Assembly (NCBI RefSeq): GCF_009937995.1
Contig: NZ_AP021881.1
Location: forward strand, 2,232,001 to 2,296,000
Direction of reading: 5' to 3'
Source of the DNA: Sulfuriferula nivalis
Lineage (GTDB): Bacteria; Pseudomonadota; Gammaproteobacteria; Burkholderiales; Sulfuriferulaceae
Length of the DNA: 64,000 nt
A program made the position numbers and the translations under genes. Under the pieces are notes generated by a model, which was not told the origin of the DNA, made no database searches, and saw only the letters and a program-made list of their open reading frames with translations. Within the stretch, counting starts at the first letter, position 1. Every line of letters begins with the position of its first letter. Of the stretch, positions 43,735 to 55,450 are shown one piece after another.

Positions 43735-45159
43735 ATGTTTAGTCGCTTATTTAATCTATTTACGCGTAAACAAAAAACGCCTGCTCGACCTAAACAGGCA
43801 ATTCACCCCATCACAACTGATGACCATGCATACACCCAACTCAATCAGCTTGCGCCTGTTCTCAACCACGATGACATGCGATCATCACTCTCAAACAATG
43901 ACGCAGATGTCATCAATGCCAACGCCACACATACTTCTGTCGTCTATCGTGAAGCCATCTTAAATAAAGCACAAAAGATTGCCGGCTACTCTTTTACCCT
44001 GAGCCGCAAGATTAATTTGCGCATGTTTGCTTCCTCCAATGACGTACAGCGTTTGTATTATGAAGTACTGCTCAAGAACATTATCTCCATGAACATACAG
44101 CGATTGCTGGGACATCGGCTCGCATTTATTCCAATTTTTCCGGCAACACTCACCCACCCATTATTAAAAAAATTGCCCGCTACGGGCACAGTACTTGTCG
44201 TCAACAATTTGGCGCAACTCACCACCGAGAACAAAACCACGCTCCCTCAAATACTCGCACTTAAACAAGCTGGTTTCCACATTGCATTACAAGGCGACAT
44301 TCACACCCCAGGCATGCAACCTTTTTTAGAATTAGCAGAATATATTTTCATCGATATCGGCGGTAGCAACCTGCAAGCCATCACCAGTCAAATCAACGAA
44401 ATAACCACACATCTATTTAATAAAAGACTGGTAGCCACCAATGTAAGAACGCTGGATGAATATCATGTTTGCGCAAATCTTCCCTTCCATTACATACAAG
44501 GGACGTTTGTTACCAGCCGTGCGGCATGGACTAAACCCAGCATGGATGCGGGTCGTATCAAAATACTGGAGCTACTCAATCGCATACGACAAGACGCAGA
44601 AAATTTAGAATTAGCACAGGCAATTAAACTGGATCCTGCTCTCTCTTTCAAACTGCTACGTTATATCAACAGTGCGGGAACCGGACTTACCACCAAAATT
44701 AGCGCCATAGATCAGGCACTCATGGTACTGGGACAGCAAAACATTTATCGCTGGCTAACCATGCAGTTATTCATCAGCGGAACTGGCAGCGCACTGGATT
44801 TAGCATTGATGGAAAATGCACTGGTACGTGCTCGACTGGCCGAACTATGTGCAACTGACGCGTTATCAATGAAGGAACGTGATGAGCTGTTTGTCACTGG
44901 CATTTTTTCACTGCTGGACATCCTGCTGCGCATCCCCATGGAACAAGCGCTGGCACAGATCAGCCTGCCGCCTATGGCTATCGAAGCACTTCTGCACAAA
45001 ACGGGTAAATATGCACCTTATCTAGAATTGGCAACCGCCTGTGAAACTTTCAATCAAGAACATATTGCAGAAATATCCAGCCAGCTTGGCATCGACATAA
45101 CCCAAGTTAATACTTACCATGCAGACGCGCTCATCTGGGCCTATGAAGTCAGCAATTAA
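43735..45159 (+). CDS. degenerate EAL-HDOD protein, copy 2
   Basis: This 474-residue protein is aligned end to end with copy 1 and is about three-quarters identical by eye. Identical blocks include KPSMDAGRIKILELLN, ERDELFVTGIFSLLDILL and LLHKTGKYAPYLELA. The EAL-like part again lacks catalytic motifs (EAILNKAQKIAGYSFTLS). The N-terminal linker (about 20-75) and the 190-240 region differ most. A tandem gene duplication is clear. The copies may form homo- and heterodimers; the role in this signalling neighbourhood is unknown. hflX follows 82 bp later. Confidence 0.9.
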   Translation: MFSRLFNLFTRKQKTPARPKQAIHPITTDDHAYTQLNQLAPVLNHDDMRSSLSNNDADVINANATHTSVVYREAILNKAQKIAGYSFTLSRKINLRMFASSNDVQRLYYEVLLKNIISMNIQRLLGHRLAFIPIFPATLTHPLLKKLPATGTVLVVNNLAQLTTENKTTLPQILALKQAGFHIALQGDIHTPGMQPFLELAEYIFIDIGGSNLQAITSQINEITTHLFNKRLVATNVRTLDEYHVCANLPFHYIQGTFVTSRAAWTKPSMDAGRIKILELLNRIRQDAENLELAQAIKLDPALSFKLLRYINSAGTGLTTKISAIDQALMVLGQQNIYRWLTMQLFISGTGSALDLALMENALVRARLAELCATDALSMKERDELFVTGIFSLLDILLRIPMEQALAQISLPPMAIEALLHKTGKYAPYLELATACETFNQEHIAEISSQLGIDITQVNTYHADALIWAYEVSN

Positions 45160-45241
45160 TCCGTAGTAACTAATGACCTGCGCGCCTTTATCAACGATAA
45201 TCGCCACCTGACTCTATCTACTGAAAAGAAGCAATCTGCTA

Positions 45242-46567
45242 ATGCAAAAAGAAACCCAAGAAAAACCCATGCGTGCAGTCGTAGCTGCCGTACAACTACC
45301 CAGCGTGACCGATCTGGAATTTGACGCGTCACTCACCGAGCTACGCGAGCTGGCAAAAACGCTGGGCTACGAAGTCGTACAGACATTCATACAAAAACGC
45401 ACCAATTTCGACACCACAGCCTACTTAGGTATCGGCAAGCGCGAAGAAATTCAACAGTACATCAATTACGATGCTGAATCTGCCGAGACTGAAGCAGACC
45501 TCATTGCAGCTGTTTTAGTCGATCACGAAATATCTCCATCACAAGCCCGCAATCTGGAAAAAGATGTAGGCTGTGCCGTGATGGATCGCACCATGGTTAT
45601 CCTGGAAATTTTCCATCGCAATGCCCGCTCACCTGCGGCACGCGCACAGGTGGAAATCGCACGCCTGGGTTACATGGCTCCCCGACTGCGCGAAATGGCC
45701 AAGCTTGCAGGTCCACAAGGCCGGCAACGTAGCGGCACGGGCGGCCGTGGTGCTGGTGAATCCCATACAGAGCTGGACAGACGCAAAATACGTGACCGTA
45801 TTGCTGAATTGCAGATGGAAATCATCGCAATGGAAGCTGATCGCAAAATCCAGCGCTCACGCCGACAAGAACGCCGCAGCCAGGCTTCCGTTGCGCTCGT
45901 CGGCTACACCAACGCCGGTAAGTCCACATTGATGCGCGCACTCACCGGTAGCGAAGTACTGGTTGCCAATAAACTTTTTGCTACGCTGGACACCACCGTG
46001 CGGGTGCTTCAACCCGAAAGCGTACCGCGCGTGCTCGTCAGCGACACCGTTGGATTTATCAAAAACCTGCCTCACGGACTGGTCGCATCATTCAAATCCA
46101 CACTGGACGAAGCGCTTGATGCCTCATTATTACTGCACGTCATCGACGCCAGCGACCCCGGATTTGAGCGCCAGCTCGAAGTCACCAACGATGTACTGGA
46201 AGAAATCAGCGCACAGGACGTCCCACGCATCCGCGTCTTTAACAAGATAGACCACGTCGGTGATGCCGAAGCACAAGCTGAATGTGAAGCTGCTCTCAAG
46301 GCAAAATACCCATCCTGCATCGTCATGAGCGCACGTCGTCCCGACGATGTCACCAGACTGCATCAGGCGATCATGACGTTCTTCCAGCAAGATCTCATTG
46401 AAGATGACTTATTCTTGCCCTGGTCAACGCAGCAACTACGTAGTGAAATTTACGAAAGCTGCAAAGTACTGGAGGAACGTGCGGATGCTGACGGCGCTTA
46501 CTTCCGCGTCAGAGGTGATGCTGAAGTCCTGAAAAACCTGCACGAGAAATTTGATCAGGTGCAATAG
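45242..46567 (+). CDS. hflX: ribosome-associated GTPase HflX
   Basis: This 441-residue HflX splits stalled or hibernating 70S ribosomes using GTP. An N-terminal HflX domain (about 15-200) contains the LIAAVLVDHEISPSQARNLE segment and the glycine-rich GRQRSGTGGRGAGESHTELD. The G domain has G1 GYTNAGKST, G3 DTVGF, G4 FNKIDH and G5-region SARRPDD. A C-terminal tail of about 60 residues follows. Usually hflX follows hfq; here it follows the HDOD paralogues, so hfq must be elsewhere. A strong terminator follows. Confidence 0.96.
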   Translation: MQKETQEKPMRAVVAAVQLPSVTDLEFDASLTELRELAKTLGYEVVQTFIQKRTNFDTTAYLGIGKREEIQQYINYDAESAETEADLIAAVLVDHEISPSQARNLEKDVGCAVMDRTMVILEIFHRNARSPAARAQVEIARLGYMAPRLREMAKLAGPQGRQRSGTGGRGAGESHTELDRRKIRDRIAELQMEIIAMEADRKIQRSRRQERRSQASVALVGYTNAGKSTLMRALTGSEVLVANKLFATLDTTVRVLQPESVPRVLVSDTVGFIKNLPHGLVASFKSTLDEALDASLLLHVIDASDPGFERQLEVTNDVLEEISAQDVPRIRVFNKIDHVGDAEAQAECEAALKAKYPSCIVMSARRPDDVTRLHQAIMTFFQQDLIEDDLFLPWSTQQLRSEIYESCKVLEERADADGAYFRVRGDAEVLKNLHEKFDQVQ

Positions 46568-46575
46568 ACAAATAA

Positions 46576-46608
46576 AAAGCCTTGCATTGCTGCAAGGCTT
46601 TATTTTTT
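46576..46608 (+). terminator. bidirectional terminator between hflX and tRNA-Leu
   Basis: AAAGCCTTGCA (46576-46586) and TGCAAGGCTTT (46591-46601) flank TTGC, followed by ATTTTTT. On the minus strand the stem is followed by TTATT, so it can also end the tRNA-Leu transcript. Confidence 0.9.
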
Positions 46609-46609
46609 C

Positions 46610-46696
46610 TGGTGCCGGGAGGGGGACTCGAACCCCCACAGTGTCACCACCGGCGGATTTTGAGTCCGCTGCGTCTACCAATTCCGCCATCCCGGC
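46610..46696 (-). tRNA. tRNA-Leu (anticodon CAA)
   Basis: An 87-nt class II tRNA on the minus strand has acceptor GCCGGGA, anticodon loop CTCAAAA with CAA, a long variable arm (GGTGGTGACACT) and encoded CCA at 46610-46612. Confidence 0.95.
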
Positions 46697-46873
46697 TAGG
46701 ACTGCGTTTGAAGCCGTGCATTATCCACAAAATGACCGTTAATTGCAATACATTCTTCATATTCAGAGTCATCGACCTATTTGCATTTTTGAAATATCGC
46801 TAGTAAACACAAGCAACTCTTTGTAAACTTGCGGGTTTATTGCGCACTTTACGTGCCTGACCCTACTACAGCT

Positions 46874-49017
<2,144 letters not shown>

Positions 49018-49054
49018 AATCTAGAAATTATTTACTGACCCACTTGGAGTAACT

Positions 49055-49381
49055 ATGTTTATCAGCAACGCCTATGCCGCAGCAACAGGTACATCTAGCC
49101 CTACCGAAGCCCTGATGAGCTTTTTACCGCTAATCGTTATTTTCGTTTTATTCTGGTTCATGATTATTCGTCCGCAAATGAAACGCGCGAAGGATCAGGG
49201 AAAAATGCTGGAAGCGCTGCAAAAAGGTGATGAAGTCATCACCTCGGGTGGACAAGTAGGCCGCATCGTTAAAGTCAGCGAACAGTTTGTCAGCCTGGAA
49301 ATCGCCGACAACGTGGTTACCAATGTGCAAAAAAGCACCATCACCACCATGTTGCCTAAAGGCACAATCAAATCCATCTAA
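49055..49381 (+). CDS. yajC: preprotein translocase subunit YajC
   Basis: YajC is a 108-residue inner-membrane protein associated with SecDF. One membrane helix (about 22-42; LPLIVIFVLFWFMII) is followed by RPQMKRAKDQ and the small soluble domain (GDEVITSGGQVGRIVKV). TTGGAG before ATG 49055 fits. It lies between tgt and secD in the usual order. Confidence 0.95.
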   Translation: MFISNAYAAATGTSSPTEALMSFLPLIVIFVLFWFMIIRPQMKRAKDQGKMLEALQKGDEVITSGGQVGRIVKVSEQFVSLEIADNVVTNVQKSTITTMLPKGTIKSI

Positions 49382-49432
49382 ACTTGTTACCTTCAACCGC
49401 CTCTGTGCGGTTGAACTTATTTAGGCAATAAA

Positions 49433-51247
49433 ATGAATCGATTCCCGCTCTGGAAATACCTGCTCATAGGCGCAGCCTTACTCATTAGCACTATCTACAC
49501 CCTGCCTAATTTTTATGGCGAAGTCCCCGCTGTGCAAGTATCCCCGACACGCTCAGTGATTAAAGCCGACATCACCATGCAGCAGCAGGTTGAGGATGAA
49601 CTCAAAGCAGCTCACATTCCTTATACACTCGCATTTATCGATGGCGACAGCATCAAAGTCAAATTCAGCAATACCGATATTCAGCTCAAAGCCGAAGATG
49701 TATTGCAAGCACGTTTCCGTGATGGCTACAGCGTTGCGCTTAACCTTATTTCCGCCTCACCAGACTGGCTTACTGCCATCGGCGCCAAACCTATGAATCT
49801 GGGTCTGGATTTGCGTGGCGGTGTACACTTCCTGTTGCAGGTTGATATGCCAGCTGCACTGGACAAAGCCGCAGAGCGCTATACCGGCGATATCCGCAGC
49901 CAACTGCGTGATCAAAAAATACACTACTCATCAATTAATCGTGATCATCAAACAGTAATCGTCCATTTCAGCGATGCAGCGACTCGCGCTTTGGCAAGTG
50001 ATTACATCGATAAAAATTTCTCGGATTTAGTCATGACCGAGGCTGATGCCAACAACGACTACACCATCGTTGCCAGCTTGCGTGCAGAAGTGCAGAAACG
50101 TACGCAGGATAATGCAATTCAGCAAAACATCACCACACTGCGCAACCGTATCAATGAGCTCGGTGTAGCTGAACCTGTAATCCAACAACAAGGTGAAGAT
50201 CGTGTAGTAGTACAACTTCCGGGTGTGCAAGATACGGCTAAAGCCAAGGAAATTTTAGGTCGTACTGCAACGCTGGAAGTACGTCTGGTCGATGAATCTC
50301 ACGACATTGCTGCTGCCGTGCAGGGACAAGTACCGTTTGATGACGAACTGTACACCGAGCGTGGTGGTTTACCTATTCTGGTGAAGAAAACTGTTTCGCT
50401 CACCGGTGATTACATCACGGATGCTTCACCCAGCTTTGACCAGCAATCAGGTCAATCTGCTGTCCATATTGACCTCGACTCACGCGGTGCACGTATATTC
50501 CGTGACGTCACCCGTGAAAACGTAGGTAAACGCATGGCGATCTTGCTGATAGAAAAAGGCAAAACTGAAGTCATTACGGCACCTGTTATCCGCGAAGAAA
50601 TTGGCGGTGGTCGTGTACAAATTACAGGTATGGAATCCACTCAGGAAGCAACCGACGTAGCACTGCTGTTACGTGCAGGTGCATTGGCAGCCCCAATGAA
50701 CATTGTTGAAGAACGCACCGTAGGCCCAAGCATGGGTGCTGACAACATTGCCAAAGGCTTCCATTCCAACTTGTGGGGTTTTGTTGCTGTTGTCATTTTC
50801 ATGATGTTCTACTACCGTTACTTCGGCGTTTTCTCAAGCTTGGCACTCACCGCCAACGGTCTGTTTCTGGTGGCCTTGCTCTCCATGATGCATGCAACCT
50901 TGACCTTACCAGGCCTGGCAGGTATCGCGCTGACGCTGGGTATGGCGATTGATGCCAACGTACTGATTAACGAGCGTATCCGTGAAGAACTGCGTAATGG
51001 AAATTCGCCACAGGCCGCTATCCACGCCGGTTACGACCGCGCATGGAGCACGATACTTGACTCCAACATCACCACCTTTATCGCAGGTATCGCTTTATTC
51101 TGGCTGGGTTCTGGTCCTGTGCGCGGCTTTGCTGTTGTATTGTGCCTGGGCATCTTAACCTCGATGTTTAGCGCGGTGACTATCTCCCGCGCCTTGGTCA
51201 ATCTCACATATGGTCGCCAGGCTCGCGTAGCTAAGCTGTCTATTTAA
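49433..51247 (+). CDS. secD: protein translocase subunit SecD
   Basis: SecD (604 residues) works with SecF and uses the proton gradient to help pull secreted proteins across the inner membrane. An N-terminal helix (about 8-25) is followed by a large periplasmic part with GLDLRGGVHFLLQVD, RNRINELGVAEPVIQQQG and LLRAGALAAPMNIVEERTVG. The membrane bundle has LPGLAGIALTLGMAIDANVL (the D of the D-A-N motif), INERIREEL and GPVRGFAVVLCLGI. secF follows 21 bp later. Confidence 0.97.
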   Translation: MNRFPLWKYLLIGAALLISTIYTLPNFYGEVPAVQVSPTRSVIKADITMQQQVEDELKAAHIPYTLAFIDGDSIKVKFSNTDIQLKAEDVLQARFRDGYSVALNLISASPDWLTAIGAKPMNLGLDLRGGVHFLLQVDMPAALDKAAERYTGDIRSQLRDQKIHYSSINRDHQTVIVHFSDAATRALASDYIDKNFSDLVMTEADANNDYTIVASLRAEVQKRTQDNAIQQNITTLRNRINELGVAEPVIQQQGEDRVVVQLPGVQDTAKAKEILGRTATLEVRLVDESHDIAAAVQGQVPFDDELYTERGGLPILVKKTVSLTGDYITDASPSFDQQSGQSAVHIDLDSRGARIFRDVTRENVGKRMAILLIEKGKTEVITAPVIREEIGGGRVQITGMESTQEATDVALLLRAGALAAPMNIVEERTVGPSMGADNIAKGFHSNLWGFVAVVIFMMFYYRYFGVFSSLALTANGLFLVALLSMMHATLTLPGLAGIALTLGMAIDANVLINERIREELRNGNSPQAAIHAGYDRAWSTILDSNITTFIAGIALFWLGSGPVRGFAVVLCLGILTSMFSAVTISRALVNLTYGRQARVAKLSI

Positions 51248-51268
51248 GCGAACTATTTAGGAATTATT

Positions 51269-52213
51269 ATGGAATTTTTTCGGATTAAACAAGACATCCC
51301 CTTCATGCGTTATGGCAAGATCACTACTGCCATTTCCATGCTCACTTTTTTATTCGCAATCTGGGCATTGGCGTATAAACACCTGAATCTGGGTGTCGAT
51401 TTCACCGGTGGTACAGTCATCGAAGTCGCTTATCAACAAGATGCGAATATTGAAAAAATCCGCTCAACATTGGCGCAAACTGGCTTCACCGAAGCCAGTG
51501 TTCAAACTTTCGGCACAACCAAAGACGTAACCATACGCCTGCAATTGCATAAAGACAGCACCAGCGCCAAAACCAGTGACATCGTCATGACTGCGCTCAA
51601 GGCTCAGGATGCGAACGTGGTCCTCAAGCGAGTTGATTTCGTCGGCCCACAAGTAGGTAAAGAGCTTTATGACAATGGTGCTCTGGCGCTGTTAGTTGTT
51701 GCATTAGGCATTCTGGCTTATCTGGCAATACGTTTTGAATGGCGCTTTGCGCTGGCTGCGATTATTGCAAACATCCATGACGTGGTCATTATTCTTGGCT
51801 GCTTTGCTTTTTTCCAGTGGGAATTCAGCCTCACCGTCTTAGCTGGTGTACTTGCTGTGCTCGGTTACTCGGTCAACGAATCTGTCGTCGTATTCGATCG
51901 TATCCGTGAAAACCTGCGCAAAATGCGTAAAGCTACTATCCCCGACATTATTGATAACGCGATCACCACCACCATGAGCCGCACCATCATTACCCACGGC
52001 ATGACACAAATGATGGTACTGTCCATGCTGTTTTTTGGTGGCGAAGCATTGCACAACTTTGCACTCGCGCTCACCATCGGTATTATGTTCGGTATCTACT
52101 CATCAGTGCTTGTTGCCTCACCACTGTTGTTAATGTTTGGTGTAAAACGCGAACACTTCATTAAAGAAACCAAGCCTACTGAAGGCGTGACTGCCGACGG
52201 CGCGCAAGTCTAA
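51269..52213 (+). CDS. secF: protein translocase subunit SecF
   Basis: SecF (314 residues) is the partner of SecD. It has six membrane helices, the periplasmic loop start LGVDFTGGTVIEVAY, and the family motifs RVDFVGPQVGKEL, LAGVLAVLGYSVNESVVVFD (GYSVNDTVV-like), RIRENLR and TTTMSRTIITHG. ubiG starts 14 bp after its stop, so the operon may extend into ubiquinone synthesis. Confidence 0.97.
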   Translation: MEFFRIKQDIPFMRYGKITTAISMLTFLFAIWALAYKHLNLGVDFTGGTVIEVAYQQDANIEKIRSTLAQTGFTEASVQTFGTTKDVTIRLQLHKDSTSAKTSDIVMTALKAQDANVVLKRVDFVGPQVGKELYDNGALALLVVALGILAYLAIRFEWRFALAAIIANIHDVVIILGCFAFFQWEFSLTVLAGVLAVLGYSVNESVVVFDRIRENLRKMRKATIPDIIDNAITTTMSRTIITHGMTQMMVLSMLFFGGEALHNFALALTIGIMFGIYSSVLVASPLLLMFGVKREHFIKETKPTEGVTADGAQV

Positions 52214-52227
52214 CCTAAGGAGTCGCC

Positions 52228-52926
52228 ATGAGTAATGCAGACCAGCTAGAAATCGACAAATTCAGTGCGCTTGCGCATAAATGGTGGGATACCAATAGCG
52301 AATTCAAGCCACTGCATGAAATTAACCCGCTACGTCTGGATTACATCGATGACCATGCCCACATCGACGGCAAAACCGTGCTCGATGTTGGTTGTGGTGG
52401 TGGCATCTTGTCTGAATCCATGGCTAACCGTGGTGCACAAGTCACAGGCATAGACCTTGCGGAAAAATCACTCAAAGTAGCCAAACTGCATTTGCTGGAA
52501 ACAGGCGCGCAGGTCAATTACCAGTGCATCGCCGTAGAGACATTAGCAGAACAACAGCCAGCCAGCTTTGATGTTGTCACCTGCATGGAAATGCTGGAAC
52601 ATGTTCCGGACCCTGCATCCATCATCCGTGCTTGTGCAACACTGGTAAAACCGGGGGGCTGGGTGTTTTTCTCCACATTAAACCGCAATCCTAAATCCTA
52701 TTTATACGCTATCGTCGGTGCAGAATACGTGCTTAACATGCTCCCACGTGGCACCCATGATTATGCAAAATTCATCAAGCCTTCCGAATTGTCACGTCAT
52801 GCTCGTGACGCTGGGCTGGCTATCAACGACATCATCGGCATGACTTACAATCCGGTTACCAAGATTTACAAACTCGAAGCCGATACCGACGTCAACTACA
52901 TGATTGCCTGCCAACGCCATGGTTGA
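52228..52926 (+). CDS. ubiG: ubiquinone biosynthesis O-methyltransferase
   Basis: UbiG (232 residues) performs both O-methylations of ubiquinone synthesis using SAM. It contains [20 protein letters not shown] followed by PLRLDYI, SAM motif [37 protein letters not shown] and the C-terminal [15 protein letters not shown] precedes the ATG. The last 8 bp overlap the start of the phosphatase gene (ATGGTTGA), so the two are translationally coupled, as in many proteobacteria. Confidence 0.97.
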   Translation: MSNADQLEIDKFSALAHKWWDTNSEFKPLHEINPLRLDYIDDHAHIDGKTVLDVGCGGGILSESMANRGAQVTGIDLAEKSLKVAKLHLLETGAQVNYQCIAVETLAEQQPASFDVVTCMEMLEHVPDPASIIRACATLVKPGGWVFFSTLNRNPKSYLYAIVGAEYVLNMLPRGTHDYAKFIKPSELSRHARDAGLAINDIIGMTYNPVTKIYKLEADTDVNYMIACQRHG

Positions 52927-53572
52927 TGCAGTTCTATTCGACCTTGATGGTACACTCGTCGATACAGCGCCCGATTTAGCGCTGGCACTTAATCAACAAC
53001 GGCAGATGCATGGTTTGCCTGAAATGCCATTTGAACTCATCCGCCCCTACGCCTCACACGGCAGTGCCGGGCTGCTGCAAATTGGCTTCGCCATTACCCC
53101 AGACCACCCCGCATTTGAAGAACTGCGGCGTGAATACCTGCAAATCTTTGAAGATAATGGCAACCCCTACAGCGCACTCTTTGAAGGCATGCTTGAACTG
53201 CTTGATGAACTTGAAACTCGTGCTATACCGTGGGGTATCGTCACCAACAAACCCGCACGGTTCACCGATCCATTGTTAGAACAACTAGGTCTCAACTACC
53301 GCGCTGCCAGTGTCATCAGTGGCGACACTTGCGCCCACACCAAACCGCACCCGGAACCCATACTCACGGCTTGCCGCGAGATGCATGTACTGCCCAGCAC
53401 CAGCGTCTACATCGGTGACGCCGAGCGTGACATCGCTGCCGCTCACGCCTGCGGTATGCCAGCAATACTCGCCGAATACGGCTACATCGGCCCGCACGAC
53501 GCACCACAAGAATGGCAAGCCGATGCCTACATCAAATATCCCACCGCCCTACTTGATTTCCTCGGTTACTGA
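52919..53572 (+). CDS. gph: HAD phosphatase, Gph (phosphoglycolate phosphatase) type
   Basis: This 217-residue HAD hydrolase has motif [20 protein letters not shown] (nucleophile Asp), motif II ITVTN-type WGIVTNKP, the Lys in HTKPHPEP and the acidic motif [20 protein letters not shown] 52919 overlaps the ubiG stop. In this position it is usually annotated Gph, although the same gene is also called a UbiG-linked or MupP-like phosphatase; the natural substrate (phosphoglycolate or a cell-wall sugar phosphate) is not certain from sequence. Confidence 0.88.
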   Translation: MVDAVLFDLDGTLVDTAPDLALALNQQRQMHGLPEMPFELIRPYASHGSAGLLQIGFAITPDHPAFEELRREYLQIFEDNGNPYSALFEGMLELLDELETRAIPWGIVTNKPARFTDPLLEQLGLNYRAASVISGDTCAHTKPHPEPILTACREMHVLPSTSVYIGDAERDIAAAHACGMPAILAEYGYIGPHDAPQEWQADAYIKYPTALLDFLGY

Positions 53573-53593
53573 CCCATATAAGTAGTGTTGATG

Positions 53594-53650
53594 TATAATC
53601 AATGATCGGATGAGAGCATGATCGAACTCATCCGCTGTAGTACCAGCATC
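53594..53650 (+). promoter_or_regulatory. ssrA promoter and leader
   Basis: A perfect -10 TATAAT lies at 53594-53599; the -35 region is weak. The predicted leader of about 45 nt holds an 8-bp hairpin CGGATGAG/CTCATCCG (53607-53632), probably removed when the tmRNA 5' end at 53651 is processed. Confidence 0.55.
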
Positions 53651-54015
53651 GGGGGCGACATGGCTTCGACGTGGGTTGCAAAGCAGCGCAGGGCATACCG
53701 AGGACGGATTACCTCGTAAATACAACCCGAATCGTTTATAACTGCAAACGACGAAACTTACGCTCTAGCCGCTTAGTCGGTTAGACCCTACACCAGCTTG
53801 CATACGAGTTGGGCTGAGCAATCGGCAGTAGGGTAATCTCAGTATGCTCGCGGTAATCAGGGTTACTTTGATTACTGTTAAAACCAAGGTAACTCGCTTG
53901 TTTCCAGCCTGTTTGGTGGGCGTGAAACAGGTCAAAGCCAAATCACCAAACTAAGTATGTAGAACTGTCTGTGGAGGGCTTGCGGACGCGGGTTCGATCC
54001 CCGCCGTCTCCACCA
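53651..54015 (+). ncRNA. ssrA: tmRNA
   Basis: A 365-nt tmRNA starts GGGGGCGACATGGC and ends GTCTCC-ACCA, with the tRNA-like T loop GGTTCGATCC. The tag frame (53744-53776) encodes ANDETYALAA followed by TAG, close to the E. coli tag but with Thr in place of Asn at position 5. It rescues stalled ribosomes with SmpB. Its 3' end is the integration point of the downstream island. Confidence 0.97.
53991..54015 (+). other. island attachment site (left) in ssrA 3' end
   Basis: The T-arm and acceptor end of ssrA, with a tyrosine integrase gene 166 bp downstream reading away, is a classic att position. The crossover length cannot be defined without the right-hand copy, which I did not find in this window. 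Confidence 0.6.
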
Positions 54016-54050
54016 TTTCACCGTTTGAGAACATCCAACACGGTATATCT

Positions 54051-54075
54051 AACCCGCCTAAGTGCGGGTTTTTTA
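54051..54075 (+). terminator. ssrA terminator
   Basis: AACCCGC (54051-54057) and GCGGGTT (54064-54070) flank a 6-nt loop and are followed by TTTTTATT. Confidence 0.85.
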
Positions 54076-54094
54076 TTGCTTTTTTGCCTTTTAC

Positions 54095-54177
54095 GGGGTA
54101 ATGTAGTCCAACAACAGCCAGATATTTATAGGGGTAACCTTACGGGGTAACCCTGAAACTGTAAAAGGACTTACCCC
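54095..54177. repeat. GGGGTAA repeats before the integrase gene
   Basis: GGGGTAA occurs at 54095, 54131 and 54144 in direct orientation and as TTACCCC at 54171, right against the integrase start. Close direct and inverted short repeats near a P4-type integrase suit arm-type integrase or excisionase binding sites. Two more copies form an inverted pair inside the gene at 54269-54287. Confidence 0.55.
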
Positions 54178-54180
54178 TAA

Positions 54181-55395
54181 ATGCCACTAACCGACACCAG
54201 CGTTAAGAACGCCAAGCCTAAAGCCAAGCAATACAAGCTATTTGATGAACGCGGCTTATTTTTGATTGTTACCCCAAACGGGGGTAAGTGGTGGCGGTTT
54301 CGCTATAAACTCGATGACAAAGAAAAGCTATTATCCCTAGGGGTATATCCTGACGTGGGTTTGAAAGCCGCTAGAAAGCTACGTGATGATGCACGTGAGC
54401 TATTAGCGCAGGACATAGACCCAAGCATTAATCGCAAAGTACAAAAATCCGCCAAACAAGAAAGAGCCGCCAACAGCTTTGAAGTGATAGCGCGTGAGTG
54501 GTGCGCAAAGAACGTACATACATGGGCGGCAAGCACTGGCGACAAAACCATACGCAGATTTGAGCGCGATATATTCCCATTCATAGGCGGGCGACCCATT
54601 GCGGATATAACCTCAATGGAATTACTCGTAACCATGCAACGCATCGAGAAGCGCGGCGCAGTTGAGACAGCACACAGAGCATTAGCTAATTGTGGGCAGG
54701 TTTTCCGCCATGCAATCGCAACAGGACGGGCAACCTATGACCCTGTACCCCCTTTACGTGGCGCACTTACCCCTGCTATTGAGGGACACTTTCCAGCCGT
54801 AACAGAACCCAAGCAAGTAGCAGAACTATTACGCACGCTAGACGGCTATACAGGCACGTTTATAGTTAAGTGCGCCCTAAGCCTCGCCCCGCTGGTTTTT
54901 GTGCGTCCTAGCGAGTTACGCAAAGCCTTATGGGCAGATATTGACCTAGATAATGCTGAATGGCGTTACCACGTCACTAAAACTAAGTCAGATCACATTG
55001 TGCCATTAGCTACGCAAGCAGTAACCACATTACGAGAGCTACACGCATTAACTGGACAAGGTGCGTATGTGTTCCCTAGCGCAAGGGGTAACGCCCGCCC
55101 TATGAGTGATAACGCTATCCTTGGAGCGATGCGGCGCATGGGCATACCCAAAGATGAAATGACTGGGCACGGTTTTAGAGCAATGGCCAGGACGATATTA
55201 GATGAAGTGTTAGGGGTGCGCCCAGACTTGATTGAACACCAACTAGCCCACGCAGTACGCGACCCGCTAGGACGCGCCTACAATCGCACGTCACACCTAC
55301 CAGAGCGCAGAAAGATGATGCAACAATGGGCGGACTATCTGGACAAGTTGAAAGCGGGTGCAGAAGTGATACCACTACATAGCAACCTAGCTTAA
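54181..55395 (+). CDS. P4-type tyrosine integrase of the ssrA island
   Basis: This 404-residue tyrosine recombinase has an N-terminal arm-binding domain (DUF4102-like; LTDTSVKNAKPKAKQYKLFD, about 1-90), a core-binding SAM-like domain (about 100-180) and the catalytic domain. The visible catalytic residues are Arg in VRPSELRKALW, the HxxR in GHGFRAMARTIL, His in EHQLAHAV and the nucleophile Tyr in GRAYNRTSH. It reads away from ssrA and is expected to integrate and, with an excisionase, excise the island. The AlpA-like genes downstream could provide that helper. Confidence 0.95.
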   Translation: MPLTDTSVKNAKPKAKQYKLFDERGLFLIVTPNGGKWWRFRYKLDDKEKLLSLGVYPDVGLKAARKLRDDARELLAQDIDPSINRKVQKSAKQERAANSFEVIAREWCAKNVHTWAASTGDKTIRRFERDIFPFIGGRPIADITSMELLVTMQRIEKRGAVETAHRALANCGQVFRHAIATGRATYDPVPPLRGALTPAIEGHFPAVTEPKQVAELLRTLDGYTGTFIVKCALSLAPLVFVRPSELRKALWADIDLDNAEWRYHVTKTKSDHIVPLATQAVTTLRELHALTGQGAYVFPSARGNARPMSDNAILGAMRRMGIPKDEMTGHGFRAMARTILDEVLGVRPDLIEHQLAHAVRDPLGRAYNRTSHLPERRKMMQQWADYLDKLKAGAEVIPLHSNLA

Positions 55396-55450
55396 TTATT
55401 CAGCCAATTACATAAATAACATATTTATTAGCATTTCATAGGTGGAAAAA

